From positions 496,001-560,000 of the forward strand of contig JAMASS010000004.1 of assembly GCA_024761205.1 (NCBI GenBank): a DNA stretch of 64,000 nucleotides, read 5' to 3'. The translations under genes were made by a program, and so were the position numbers. This stretch comes from Limisphaerales bacterium. Lineage in GTDB: Bacteria > Verrucomicrobiota > Verrucomicrobiia > Limisphaerales > AAA164-E04. The notes beneath the pieces are model-generated. The model was not told where the DNA came from, did no database searches, and saw nothing but the letters and a program-made list of their open reading frames with translations. Below are positions 44,276 to 53,484 of this stretch, one piece after another (positions within the stretch are counted from its first letter, which is position 1; every line of letters starts with the position of its first letter).

Positions 44276-45309
44276 GGTTGTTCCAGTGTGGTGGTCGTTT
44301 GTTGCCTCTCCCAGAGGATGTAATTCTTTGCGAACCAAGGCTTCACTTCCCGGGCTCGCCAGCGCAAGGTGCTGCTGCCCATCACGGCGCGTTCGATCAG
44401 TTTGGTGTTTTTGGTCAGCAAATACAACCGCTCACTGTCGTCGTGCGTTGCGCTGAGTGTTTCGGTTTTAAATTGCCGATCCTTCTGCTCAAACTCATCC
44501 CACACGCCTTCGCCCGCAATGCCGCCCCGGTATACCATGTCCGCCAAACGATACCACACTCTCGCCTGGTATTTCTGACCGTTCATCAGGCGATTGTCGG
44601 TGCTGCTGATAGTGGACACCAGTTTGTAGCCGGTAGTGATTTTGACAGTCCCTCCCCGATAGAGATAGACGCCTTCTCGGGGATAGTAAGGCACACCAAC
44701 GTCTTCGCTGTATTTTTTTCTGACCGTCATCCACTGCCGGAAGGAATATGCAGACAAGTAATCCCCGCCGGAATCATGCTCGGGGCCTTGTCCCAAGTAT
44801 TTTTCTTCAATCGGATCGCCTTCCTCCCAGTCCGGATCCGCCAAGACGCGCCCATACTCCATGTCAAAGGACTCGGTCCACTGATCGCTGTCGTGGTTGT
44901 AAAGGCTGTCGAGTTCGTAGGTGGTAGCCTCCGTCCATTCCCCACTCCCCTCGACGATCTTATGATATTTGCGCGAGTTGACGTTGACCAGTCTCGGATT
45001 GGCGAGAATGTGGCCGTTCATCGCGCCGGTTACGAGGATATTGTTCCCGGTCAACTCGTCGTAGATGTAGTTGGCGATCACTCCAGAGCCAACCCCGCTG
45101 CCAATTCCAGGTCCGATTGGCGGTCTTGGATTTGCCGGCAGACGCCCCTGCGCTTGCGCGGTGGACATGAGGACGGACACATGCATCAGCAGCAAGACCG
45201 TCGCAAAGATTTCGGTTGTCGAGGTCTTCCCAAGGTAGCTGTGAAGTGCCTTGAGTGTTGCGTGGCCGGCGCGCTTCAGTGCCGACAATAAGAAATGTAT
45301 GAACTTCAT
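44272..45309 (-). CDS. Orphan secreted protein (first gene of module B)
   Basis: 345 aa ORF with signal sequence and GPGIGSGVGSGVIANYIYDELTGNN; overlaps the next gene by 4 nt. Confidence 0.65.
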   Translation of the reverse strand: MKFIHFLLSALKRAGHATLKALHSYLGKTSTTEIFATVLLLMHVSVLMSTAQAQGRLPANPRPPIGPGIGSGVGSGVIANYIYDELTGNNILVTGAMNGHILANPRLVNVNSRKYHKIVEGSGEWTEATTYELDSLYNHDSDQWTESFDMEYGRVLADPDWEEGDPIEEKYLGQGPEHDSGGDYLSAYSFRQWMTVRKKYSEDVGVPYYPREGVYLYRGGTVKITTGYKLVSTISSTDNRLMNGQKYQARVWYRLADMVYRGGIAGEGVWDEFEQKDRQFKTETLSATHDDSERLYLLTKNTKLIERAVMGSSTLRWRAREVKPWFAKNYILWERQQTTTTLEQP

Positions 45310-45424
45310 TGTCTTGTATTTTTATAATCGTATCATCATTTTCCGACAATGACCGGACGCAAAGACGCCGGGCCTTTGTTCACGTTCTGCAGCTTTTTGG
45401 ATTGCGGAAAGTCCCCGCCGTTTC

Positions 45425-45645
45425 GCCTGAGCATTAGGGAAGTTGTACGGCTTCCCTAATGCTTTTGATTCAGGCTCTTGTATAGGGCGAGCGGCCCGAC
45501 ATTAAGCGAACCACAAAACGTGAACAGCTGAATACTTAACGGAAGAACAGGCGGCGGATCAAGTATTTTTTTCAATTTTTTGCCGACGAGAGAGTTCCGA
45601 CGAGAGGCGAAAACGCTCGAAAACAGTCCTTCATTGGTGTTGTAT
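45425..45645 (-). promoter_or_regulatory. Conserved nested-hairpin element, copy B
   Basis: GCCTG[AGCATTAGGGAAG-TTGTACGG-CTTCCCTAATGCT]TTTGATT-CAGGC; right flank GATTCAGGCTCTTGTATAGGGCGAGCGGCCCGACATTAAG matches copy A. Confidence 0.65.
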
Positions 45646-45665
45646 AGCGGATATTGCCGGCGCCG

Positions 45666-45840
45666 TCCTCGCCTCGGCCAAAAGCACTGAGGCCACGAAA
45701 CTGCAGCCAGTTAGTTTGGGCCAGTGCCGTCAAACACGACAGGCCAATGAGTTCAACAGAAACGATTCTCTTCACAGTGAGTTCTTGCCCTTGGTGGAGG
45801 GAAAACGGCCATGCCAGCGACGCCCCATCGGTCACGCAAG
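45666..45840 (-). repeat. Truncated duplicate of the 5' end of the PQQ gene at 40444-41799
   Basis: VKRIVSVELIGLSCLTALAQTNWLQFRGLSAFGRGEDG vs MKRIVFVGLIGLSCLTALAQTNWPQFRGLSAFGLGEDG, with DNA similarity extending upstream (AGCGACGCCCCATCGGTCAC). Confidence 0.85.
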
Positions 45841-46019
45841 AGATTAAATCGAGAGCGGATATTGGGCGCAGCTTAAAATTGGCGTGAGCTCCTTTGCATT
45901 TCTGAACGATTTCGCCGCCTCTCATAGGTTTTTCAAGGGCTTCCAAAATATTGAGATGCGCACGCAGATGTTTCGCCAGCATTGATTTCTTGAACTATCA
46001 GCCTTACAATGACTCCCTC

Positions 46020-47954
46020 ATGAACGCACGAATCATCGTCGCCGCCCAAGTGATTATCACTTTAACCGCGTTTTCCCTATCCGGAGCCGAAGACAGCCAA
46101 CCCTTTGGTCCCGACTTCCCCAATCTCGACAACGCAGCGACCGGTCAATGGTGGTCGGTGAAAGTCGAATCTTCCGAACGCCCTGATAGTAGACGCCGCA
46201 CCCCAAAGAACCTGATCAACCTCAACGTACCGCGCGATGAGGTCGTCGCCTTTGCGGTTTACACCCACGATCGCGGGACACTCAAGTTAAGTGCCCAACT
46301 ATTCCCCTTGCTCGACGGCGAACCCCGGCGGGTGCGCCTTGAGTTCCAGCAGGATGGCAACTGGCGACAGATTGCCACCGCCTTGGTCGTCTACCCGGGA
46401 TGGAGCACCCACTTTCGAATCGATGGTTGGGATAACACCCGTGACGTGCCCTATCGCGTTCGTCATGCCCGAGACGCCATGTTTGAAGGATTGATACGGC
46501 GCGATCCGATCGAAAAAGAAGAGATCGTCCTCGCCTCGCTCTCATGCAATTCCAGCCGCACCAGCGGTCCACGGCCGCGCATCGTGGAGAACATCCAAGC
46601 GCAAGACCCCGACCTGCTCTTCTTTGCCGGAGACCAAACCTACCATCACACCCAACACACCGCCGGCTGGCTTGAATTCGGACTTCAATTTCGTGAACTG
46701 TTTCGGACTCGACCCATGATCGCGATCCCCGATGATCATGACGTCGGTCAAGGAAACATCTGGGGCGCCGAGGGCAAAAAGGCCGCCACTCCTGCGGGAC
46801 CGGACGGGGGTTACTTTTATCCCGTGGACTACATCAACATGGTCCAGCGCGCCCAGACCTGGCATTTGCCGGACCCATGCGACGCCTCGCCAATCCAACG
46901 CGGTATTACCGTCTACTTTACGAACCTCAAGGTCGGCGGCATTGATTTTGCCATCCTGGAAGATCGGAAATTCAAGACCGGTCCCGAAGGCACCATCCCC
47001 AAAATGGGACCGCGTCCGGATCACATCAATGATCCGAGCTACAACCGCGCCACCGTGGATCTTCCCGGACTCAAGCTCCTAGGCGATCGTCAACTTCGCT
47101 TCCTCCAATATTGGAGCCAGGATTGGACCGGTGCCTCCATGAAAGCCGTCCTCTCGCAAACCGCCTTTTGTGGCGCCGTTCACCTGCACGGCACCCCAAA
47201 CAATCGTCTTCTCGCCGATCTCGACAGCAACGCTTGGCCCCAAACCGGGCGTAACAAGGCACTCACTGAAATCCGACGCGCCTGGTCACCGCACCTCTGC
47301 GGTGACCAACACCTAGCCGTAGTCGTACAACATGGCATTGAGACCCATCGCGACGGGCCCTTCGGATTCACCAGCCCCGCCATCGTCAACACCATCTACG
47401 GACGCTGGTGGCATCCGCTGGACGAAAAGGCAGGCAACAACCCAATACCCGGCAGCCCTCTCCCGTGGACCGGTGATTACGAAGACGGCCTCGGCAATGC
47501 CATCACCATGCACGCCTACGCCAATCCCGAAGACCAAACCGATCAATTGAAACGGTCCGACGGTTACGGCCTCATCCGCTTCAACAAAGTCGATCGCACG
47601 ATTCGCTTCGAGTGCTGGCCAAGATTCGCCGACCTTTCTATCGGAGACCTCGCCCAATTTCCCGGTTGGCCCATCACCATCAAGATGTCTGACAACGACG
47701 GCCGCCAGGCCACCCACCTGTTGCCCGAACTGCAATTCTCGGGAATCGCCGATCCCGTGGTGCAAGTGACACGCGAAAAAAACAGCGAAATCCTCTACAC
47801 CATCCGCATCCAGGGACGGCGCTTTCGCCCGCCGGTCTATGCACCAGGAAGCTACACCATCAATATCGGCCAAGACCGGCCCGGTGCCAGGAAATTCACC
47901 GGCGTCACCGCACGCCCACAAAACGACCGCTCCACCATACCCATCCGCTTCTAA
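46020..47954 (+). CDS. PhoD-like phosphodiesterase/alkaline phosphatase family
   Basis: LASLSCNSSRTSGPRP, DLLFFAGDQTYHHTQH, IAIPDDHDVGQGNIWG. Confidence 0.82.
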   Translation: MNARIIVAAQVIITLTAFSLSGAEDSQPFGPDFPNLDNAATGQWWSVKVESSERPDSRRRTPKNLINLNVPRDEVVAFAVYTHDRGTLKLSAQLFPLLDGEPRRVRLEFQQDGNWRQIATALVVYPGWSTHFRIDGWDNTRDVPYRVRHARDAMFEGLIRRDPIEKEEIVLASLSCNSSRTSGPRPRIVENIQAQDPDLLFFAGDQTYHHTQHTAGWLEFGLQFRELFRTRPMIAIPDDHDVGQGNIWGAEGKKAATPAGPDGGYFYPVDYINMVQRAQTWHLPDPCDASPIQRGITVYFTNLKVGGIDFAILEDRKFKTGPEGTIPKMGPRPDHINDPSYNRATVDLPGLKLLGDRQLRFLQYWSQDWTGASMKAVLSQTAFCGAVHLHGTPNNRLLADLDSNAWPQTGRNKALTEIRRAWSPHLCGDQHLAVVVQHGIETHRDGPFGFTSPAIVNTIYGRWWHPLDEKAGNNPIPGSPLPWTGDYEDGLGNAITMHAYANPEDQTDQLKRSDGYGLIRFNKVDRTIRFECWPRFADLSIGDLAQFPGWPITIKMSDNDGRQATHLLPELQFSGIADPVVQVTREKNSEILYTIRIQGRRFRPPVYAPGSYTINIGQDRPGARKFTGVTARPQNDRSTIPIRF

Positions 47955-48057
47955 CAAACTGCTGAAAAGTCCGAGGGGCCAAAAATTTCCGCCAAAAACG
48001 ATCAGTCCAAATCATCCCTTTTTTCAGCAACCTGCCAACAACCACCACCGCCCCATT

Positions 48058-48912
48058 CTATACATTTCGGATACGCGGTTCCTCCTCAAGATACGCTTCA
48101 GCCACGGCCTGCCCTTGGGGACCGTGAGCTAAACGGATTGTCAGTTCCTCGGACAGTGCCGGGGTATTCCTGGAAATGCGATTGAGAAGATCATTATGTT
48201 CCAGCGTGATCAAAATGTCCGGGTCGGTTGAAGCTTGCACTTCGGCGCGCTGTTCTTCCCAGGTTTTGTCGCGCTGGTCATGGATAGCACGTATCTTGTC
48301 CCAACCTCGGATCATGGTGGTGTTCATTTCCCAAAGCTGGCCGTCAAACTCGCGGTCAAGAAAGCCGTCCTTTGCCTCTTGCTTGACCAAGAGCGCCACC
48401 AGCTCGCCCTCGTCCAGCGGCGGCTGCATCCACGCTGATTCGGCTTTAATCGTCCGTCCCCGAAACGAATGCTCCATGCGATACTGCCGCAATTCATAGG
48501 GCGAAAGATACTCGCCCATCCGCGCCCACTGCTCACGCTCCAGATCGCGCGGGGATGGCCTTTTCGGTGCGAAACACGCCCTGACAACCTCATTTTGCTT
48601 GATGGCCCATTCTGATTTCTTGTCCAATGTTCCACGATTGAAATACTGCTCGTTGCCGTCTTTCAATTCATCCCGCTGCTTTTCCAACTCCGCCAACTGC
48701 GGGGCGTATTCCTCGGCGATGGCGTGGACGACCGCCCAGTCTTCGGCGGTGGCTCGTCGGTCTCTGCCAGACCCGATAGTCTGTGCCTTCGCCTTATATT
48801 CGGCGACGTTTTCCGTTGTGGCGACGGGATTTTCCATTGCCGGCTCCGTTTCCATCGGCGGACGGAAGGTCACATAGCCGAGAATCACGGCAAACAGACC
48901 CACTGTCATCAA
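48058..48912 (-). CDS. Orphan membrane-anchored protein (cluster C)
   Basis: 284 aa; MMTVGLFAVILGYVTF anchor and YLSPYELRQYRMEHSF region; probable upstream frameshift from MRTLI at 48924. Confidence 0.5.
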   Translation of the reverse strand: MMTVGLFAVILGYVTFRPPMETEPAMENPVATTENVAEYKAKAQTIGSGRDRRATAEDWAVVHAIAEEYAPQLAELEKQRDELKDGNEQYFNRGTLDKKSEWAIKQNEVVRACFAPKRPSPRDLEREQWARMGEYLSPYELRQYRMEHSFRGRTIKAESAWMQPPLDEGELVALLVKQEAKDGFLDREFDGQLWEMNTTMIRGWDKIRAIHDQRDKTWEEQRAEVQASTDPDILITLEHNDLLNRISRNTPALSEELTIRLAHGPQGQAVAEAYLEEEPRIRNV

Positions 48913-48956
48913 TAAGCGTTCTCATAACGTTGGTTCTCCTAATGCCTTCCTTACAT

Positions 48957-49710
48957 TTTAGTTGTTGTTCGGCAAGGCATCAATGGCCGTTGGTTTAGCT
49001 TCCCCTTGCGCTTGCTGGAACTCCTGTTCTCGCTGCTGCAGCAAGCGGTTGGTTCGTCTTTCTCACCCATTCCGGCGGCTTCTCGCCCCGGCTACGGTCC
49101 ATGATGGTCACCCCGTAGATTTCCTCCTGCTGCCGCCTCGTTTCCGGGTCGTTGAAAGGCGTTTTATACTCGTCCCGACTCAGACCATCCATCAGCCAAG
49201 CCAAGAAACAAGAGACGGCCTGCCATAATATCGGCCAGCACTTGCTCCCCGAATTCCTCCCGAATTCGCTCGCGCCACGAGGTTAGTATCTGTTTTTCGA
49301 CTTCACGCGAATTATCCCACCTTCACGGCTCCCACAGCCGGGAATCTCAATGCGATCATCCATTTCCGTGCTCTTAACCGTGCGTTTGTATTCCGTGGCC
49401 AATGTCAGCAAGTCCTCCGTGCGTTCCTCGTCATCGCTCATTGAGTTCTGCCGCAGTTTTTCCAGGGCGGCCTCGTATTGGGCAAAGTATTGAAATTCCT
49501 GCGGGTGAGATGAAAGGGCGCCAACTCCCACGACAGGAGTTTCTTCCCTCTTCCCACCGTCGTAGTGGCCGGGCCGTAGTATAATGCGCCTTGCCCGATA
49601 AATCGAACTTAGCGACATCGCTGGACGGAGAACGCCTTCGCGCCATACAACAAATGCCGGTGCTCATGCGAAAATCCGGCATTGATGATGACACCACGGA
49701 GTTTTGGAAA
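48957..49710 (-). pseudogene. Orphan cluster C protein, frameshifted
   Basis: INAGFSHEHRHLLY / SSIYRARRIILRPGHYDGGKREE..ATEYKRTVKSTEMDDRIEI / AWLMDGLSRDEYKTPFNDPETRRQQEEIYGVTIMDRSRGEKPPEWVRKT / REQEFQQAQGEAKPTAIDALPNNN* in successive frames. Confidence 0.5.
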
Positions 49711-49890
49711 CTATGCTTTTTTCATTGACTAATAACCCTGTCGTAGTGAACGATTCTGTTCAATGTTGCGAACGGGTATGGTTTAACCCAGACTGGCTGG
49801 CTCGCTACAACTTTCATTATTGACGAGAGTTTTTTAGCTTGATACGTTTAACACTGTTACCCACATTAACACTACTACCACAAAATAGTT

Positions 49891-52362
49891 ATGATTGCTA
49901 AATATAATTTTGAGCTCCAATTATTTTATAGTTACAGCCATAAAGATTCTGGCTATAGAGAAGACATGGAAAAGGCATTAAAGAAACTAGAACACGATGG
50001 CTCTCTAACCAGTTGGCACGACGGAAAAATTCTTCCAGGGCAATCTATTTCTAATAAAATCAAAAAGAAATTAGAAAACTCCGACATAATCGTCTTTTTG
50101 ATGAGTCAAGATTTTATAGCCTCCAATGAGTGTAGGAAAGAATGGTCGGAAGCCTGCAATATCAAAGAAAAAAAACCACGAGTTGCCCTGGTTCCAGTCA
50201 TTTTAAAAGAATGTGCGTGGCGGGACATAAGAGGTATGAGTGACCTTAAAGCACTCCCGGAAGATGCAAAACCGGTAGCACAATTTGATTCTCCGGATAC
50301 TGCATGGCAACAGGTCTATGAAGGGATAAAGAATCTAACAGAAAAATTAGCAAAAGACTTTACACTCAAAGATGAATTCCGGAAGGAAGTAGAAAAAACG
50401 AAGTTTATTGCCCAAGAGCATATTTCTTTACAAGAGATATTCGTATTTCCACAGTTATCCTACGACATTGACTCATATCGTGATAAGTCGGTAAGGGATG
50501 TAGCGGAGTTGCTACGAAACGATCATGTATTAATATATGGAGAGCAGTTAAGTGGTAAGACTACTTTGTGTCGCCATTTATTTCTTACTTTGGTTGAGGA
50601 TGACAAACCTGTTATTTATATTGACTTGGAAACGGTAACTAGAAAAGCAAAATCAGAGCTTTTCCAGGAATTCTACCAGGAAGAGTTTCATGGTAACTAT
50701 ACTCAATGGGAAAAACAATCCGACAAGAAGAGCATTATACTTGATAACTTGACTAAAGATAAAATTAAATGCCTGTCGTTGGCTCAAGAACATTTTACAC
50801 AGATAATTGCAGTATTATCTTCAACTGAATTTTTTTCATATTTTAAAGATGAAAGTCAATTAGCGGAATTTAAGTTTTTAAAAATAAATCCGTTCACACA
50901 CGTCCAACAAGAACAATTAATCAAGAAAAGGGCACCACTATCTAATGCAGATCAATCAACTGCATCTATTGATATTCAAGTTGATAAAATAGAGGAAAAA
51001 ATCAACGCAGTGATGACTCAGCAGAAAATTATACCGAGATACCCTTTTTATATTCTTTCAATATTACAAACGTTAGAAGGGTTTATGCCTACCAACTTAA
51101 CTATTACGTCGTATGGTCATTGCTATCATGTCCTGATATTAAGCCATCTGATTAAGTCTGGTATTGAAAAAACCGATGACAAGACCAATATGTGCTTTAA
51201 CTTTTTAGAGCATTGGGCATTTGAGCAATATAAGCAAAACACCAAAAGCCATGAAGATGCAAGTATAGGAAGTAGATTTGAAGCGTTTATTTCCGGTTAT
51301 AAACCTAGGTTCATTATCAAAGACTCTATACTGAACAGACTAAAGCATCCAGAATATGGGCTGATTCGGAATGATGGCGAGTTTAGAGATCGCTATACCT
51401 ACTATTTTTTCTTAGGGAAATACCTAGCTAATTTAGATAACAAAGAGAACAAGGCAGTTATTCAGGACATACTTGAGCGAAGTTATACGCCATCCAATAG
51501 TTTAATATTGTTATTTATTATCCATCATACCTCCAGCGCTGACATTATTGATGATATTGTGCTTCAGTCTATGTGCACACTGGATAATTTGAAACCAGCC
51601 AAACTGGATAAAGAAGAAACACAAGAATTTGATAAATTAATTAATCAAATACCAGACAATGCTCTTTCCCAAGACTCTGCTGAATCTGAAAGAACACTAG
51701 AACGAGAGGGAAGAGATAGACAAGAAGAATATAGTGATTTGAGTGAAGATGAATCCGATGAGTCTATGACTGAGATGAACGATCTTTACAGACTCATGAA
51801 AAACAATGAAATCTTGGGGCAAGTTTTAAGTAACAGGCATGGCAATATGGAACGTAAAAAGCTCACTGAAATAATTGAAGCCGTTATGGATGGTGGTTTA
51901 CGTTTGGTTAGGAGATTTCTATTCGATCAGTCAGAAATAAATGCTTTTGCAGCATTTCTTCACGAACGCTATCCAGAAGAAAATCTTGAGGAGATCAAGC
52001 AATTGTTTAGATTTTTCAGCTTTATCTGGACAATATCTCATATTGAGAAAGCTGTCAGTGCATTGAATGAAAGGGAACTTAAACCACTGATTCAAAGCAT
52101 TATTGAAAAGAAAAAACATCCCGCCTATAAGTTAATCGATTATTTCTTACATTTAAGCTGGGTCGAAAAGCTTTCCAAAGATGATGCACAAGTACTTAAG
52201 CAGCTTTTACAAGATTATTCCTACCCTTTCATGAAACGCGTAATATCATTAAAAACACAACACTATATTAATACTCATCGTATTGATGCGCCGGTTGTAC
52301 AAAAAATTTGTTCATTGTTGGAAATTGAATACAAACCCAGATTGGGACTACGCAAAAATTGA
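49891..52362 (+). CDS. TIR domain - P-loop NTPase (STAND/NACHT-like), putative anti-phage immune protein
   Basis: LFYSYSHKDSGYREDMEKALKKLEHDGSLTSWHDGKILPGQ..IVFLMSQDFIASNECRKEWSEA; Walker A GEQLSGKTTL; AT-rich relative to surroundings. Confidence 0.88.
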   Translation: MIAKYNFELQLFYSYSHKDSGYREDMEKALKKLEHDGSLTSWHDGKILPGQSISNKIKKKLENSDIIVFLMSQDFIASNECRKEWSEACNIKEKKPRVALVPVILKECAWRDIRGMSDLKALPEDAKPVAQFDSPDTAWQQVYEGIKNLTEKLAKDFTLKDEFRKEVEKTKFIAQEHISLQEIFVFPQLSYDIDSYRDKSVRDVAELLRNDHVLIYGEQLSGKTTLCRHLFLTLVEDDKPVIYIDLETVTRKAKSELFQEFYQEEFHGNYTQWEKQSDKKSIILDNLTKDKIKCLSLAQEHFTQIIAVLSSTEFFSYFKDESQLAEFKFLKINPFTHVQQEQLIKKRAPLSNADQSTASIDIQVDKIEEKINAVMTQQKIIPRYPFYILSILQTLEGFMPTNLTITSYGHCYHVLILSHLIKSGIEKTDDKTNMCFNFLEHWAFEQYKQNTKSHEDASIGSRFEAFISGYKPRFIIKDSILNRLKHPEYGLIRNDGEFRDRYTYYFFLGKYLANLDNKENKAVIQDILERSYTPSNSLILLFIIHHTSSADIIDDIVLQSMCTLDNLKPAKLDKEETQEFDKLINQIPDNALSQDSAESERTLEREGRDRQEEYSDLSEDESDESMTEMNDLYRLMKNNEILGQVLSNRHGNMERKKLTEIIEAVMDGGLRLVRRFLFDQSEINAFAAFLHERYPEENLEEIKQLFRFFSFIWTISHIEKAVSALNERELKPLIQSIIEKKKHPAYKLIDYFLHLSWVEKLSKDDAQVLKQLLQDYSYPFMKRVISLKTQHYINTHRIDAPVVQKICSLLEIEYKPRLGLRKN

Positions 52363-52429
52363 CACGCTTTGTGGATATACCATTCTGTTGTCCTGCCTAT
52401 CTGTTACTTTTAACCCTTCACTCTCAGGT

Positions 52430-53266
52430 CAGTAGTTTTTGCATCAGGCCGCGTTTTTGAGTGCGGTAGCGGTCTGCCAGTTGTTTGAGTAAGTCAATTT
52501 CTCGCTGGGCGGTAGGAGAATGCGGGCGATTTGTTTTTGTTCGGAGAGGGGTGGAAGTAGCACTTTGATTTTTAGAAATATTGAAGCGTGTGACCCCTGA
52601 GCTAGAATTGAGACTGCTTTCCTAAAAGATGCACTACGAAACAGATATTGTGAAAATGCTGGTAGAAGCTTTTTGCCGCCGGTTTCGCGAGAGCGGTCAA
52701 ATACCAGAATGGCAACCGGTATTGAGGTCGTGGGGAAGAGGTTGCCCGGCAGCCCGATAACGGCGTCCAGTAGGTTTTCTTCAATGAGTTGCTGCCGGAT
52801 CCGGCCTTCCGCCGCGCCCCGGAACAGGACACCGTGGGGGACGACTACGGCAACACGGCCCTTTTTCACGGTTGCCACTTCAATCATGTGGTGCCAAGGG
52901 GCGGAAGATGATATCGCCCTTGCTCAACAGATGGTGAGGCTTAAAACGGTTGTGGATCCTGAAGTCAAGCTCACGGATCAATTCGTCGTTGCCGGTGATG
53001 TCTTTCAAGCGGATCAGTCTGGTGGTACCCTGGGCAACCTGCTCAATGCGGGAGCGGAAAGTGACCCCGCTGGAGATTTTCGCGACATCACCGAGGGAAT
53101 GGGTGCGTTTTTGACCACATTTCGGCAGTTTAGCAGCCCTTCCTTGGGAAATTTTTTTATTTGCAGTATTTTTCTGTTGCCTTGCCGAGTGCTTATTTTT
53201 GTAGCTGCTTGTAAAGCCCAAGCGAGTCGGAATTTTTCGGCGCAAACCGGCACGAAGACGGGCCAT
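52430..53266 (-). pseudogene. Scrambled type I restriction-modification remnant (HsdS/HsdM/HsdS pieces)
   Basis: SLGDVAKISSGVTFRSRIEQV (HsdS-like), then MIEVATVKKGRVAVVVPHGVLFRGAAEGRIRQQLIEENLLDAVIGLPGNLFPTTSIPVAILVFDR (HsdM), then FLKIKVLLPPLSEQKQIARIL + frameshifted EIDLLKQLADRYRTQKRGLMQKLLT (HsdS C-term). Confidence 0.85.
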
Positions 53267-53484
53267 AAAAGGTTCCCGTACGGTGAGACGCTACCGTCAC
53301 GTCAAAGCGGATGGGAGGTCCGGCTGATGAGCAAATTGGTGAGATGCCCAGCTTTAGCCGTGCGACTAGGACCGCTCCTTCAGCCGTGAGATGCGGTCTC
53401 GTAAAGACGCAGTGACAACTTTAGCTTGGCGGATGGGTGCACGTCTGCGAGATTGGGGATTGATTCTTAGCCCGGTGAAGCATC

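Noticed and set aside
49891-52362. Complete multi-gene defence system around the TIR gene
   Set aside because: Flanking genes are a decayed orphan cluster and a broken restriction remnant; no intact partner gene seen.
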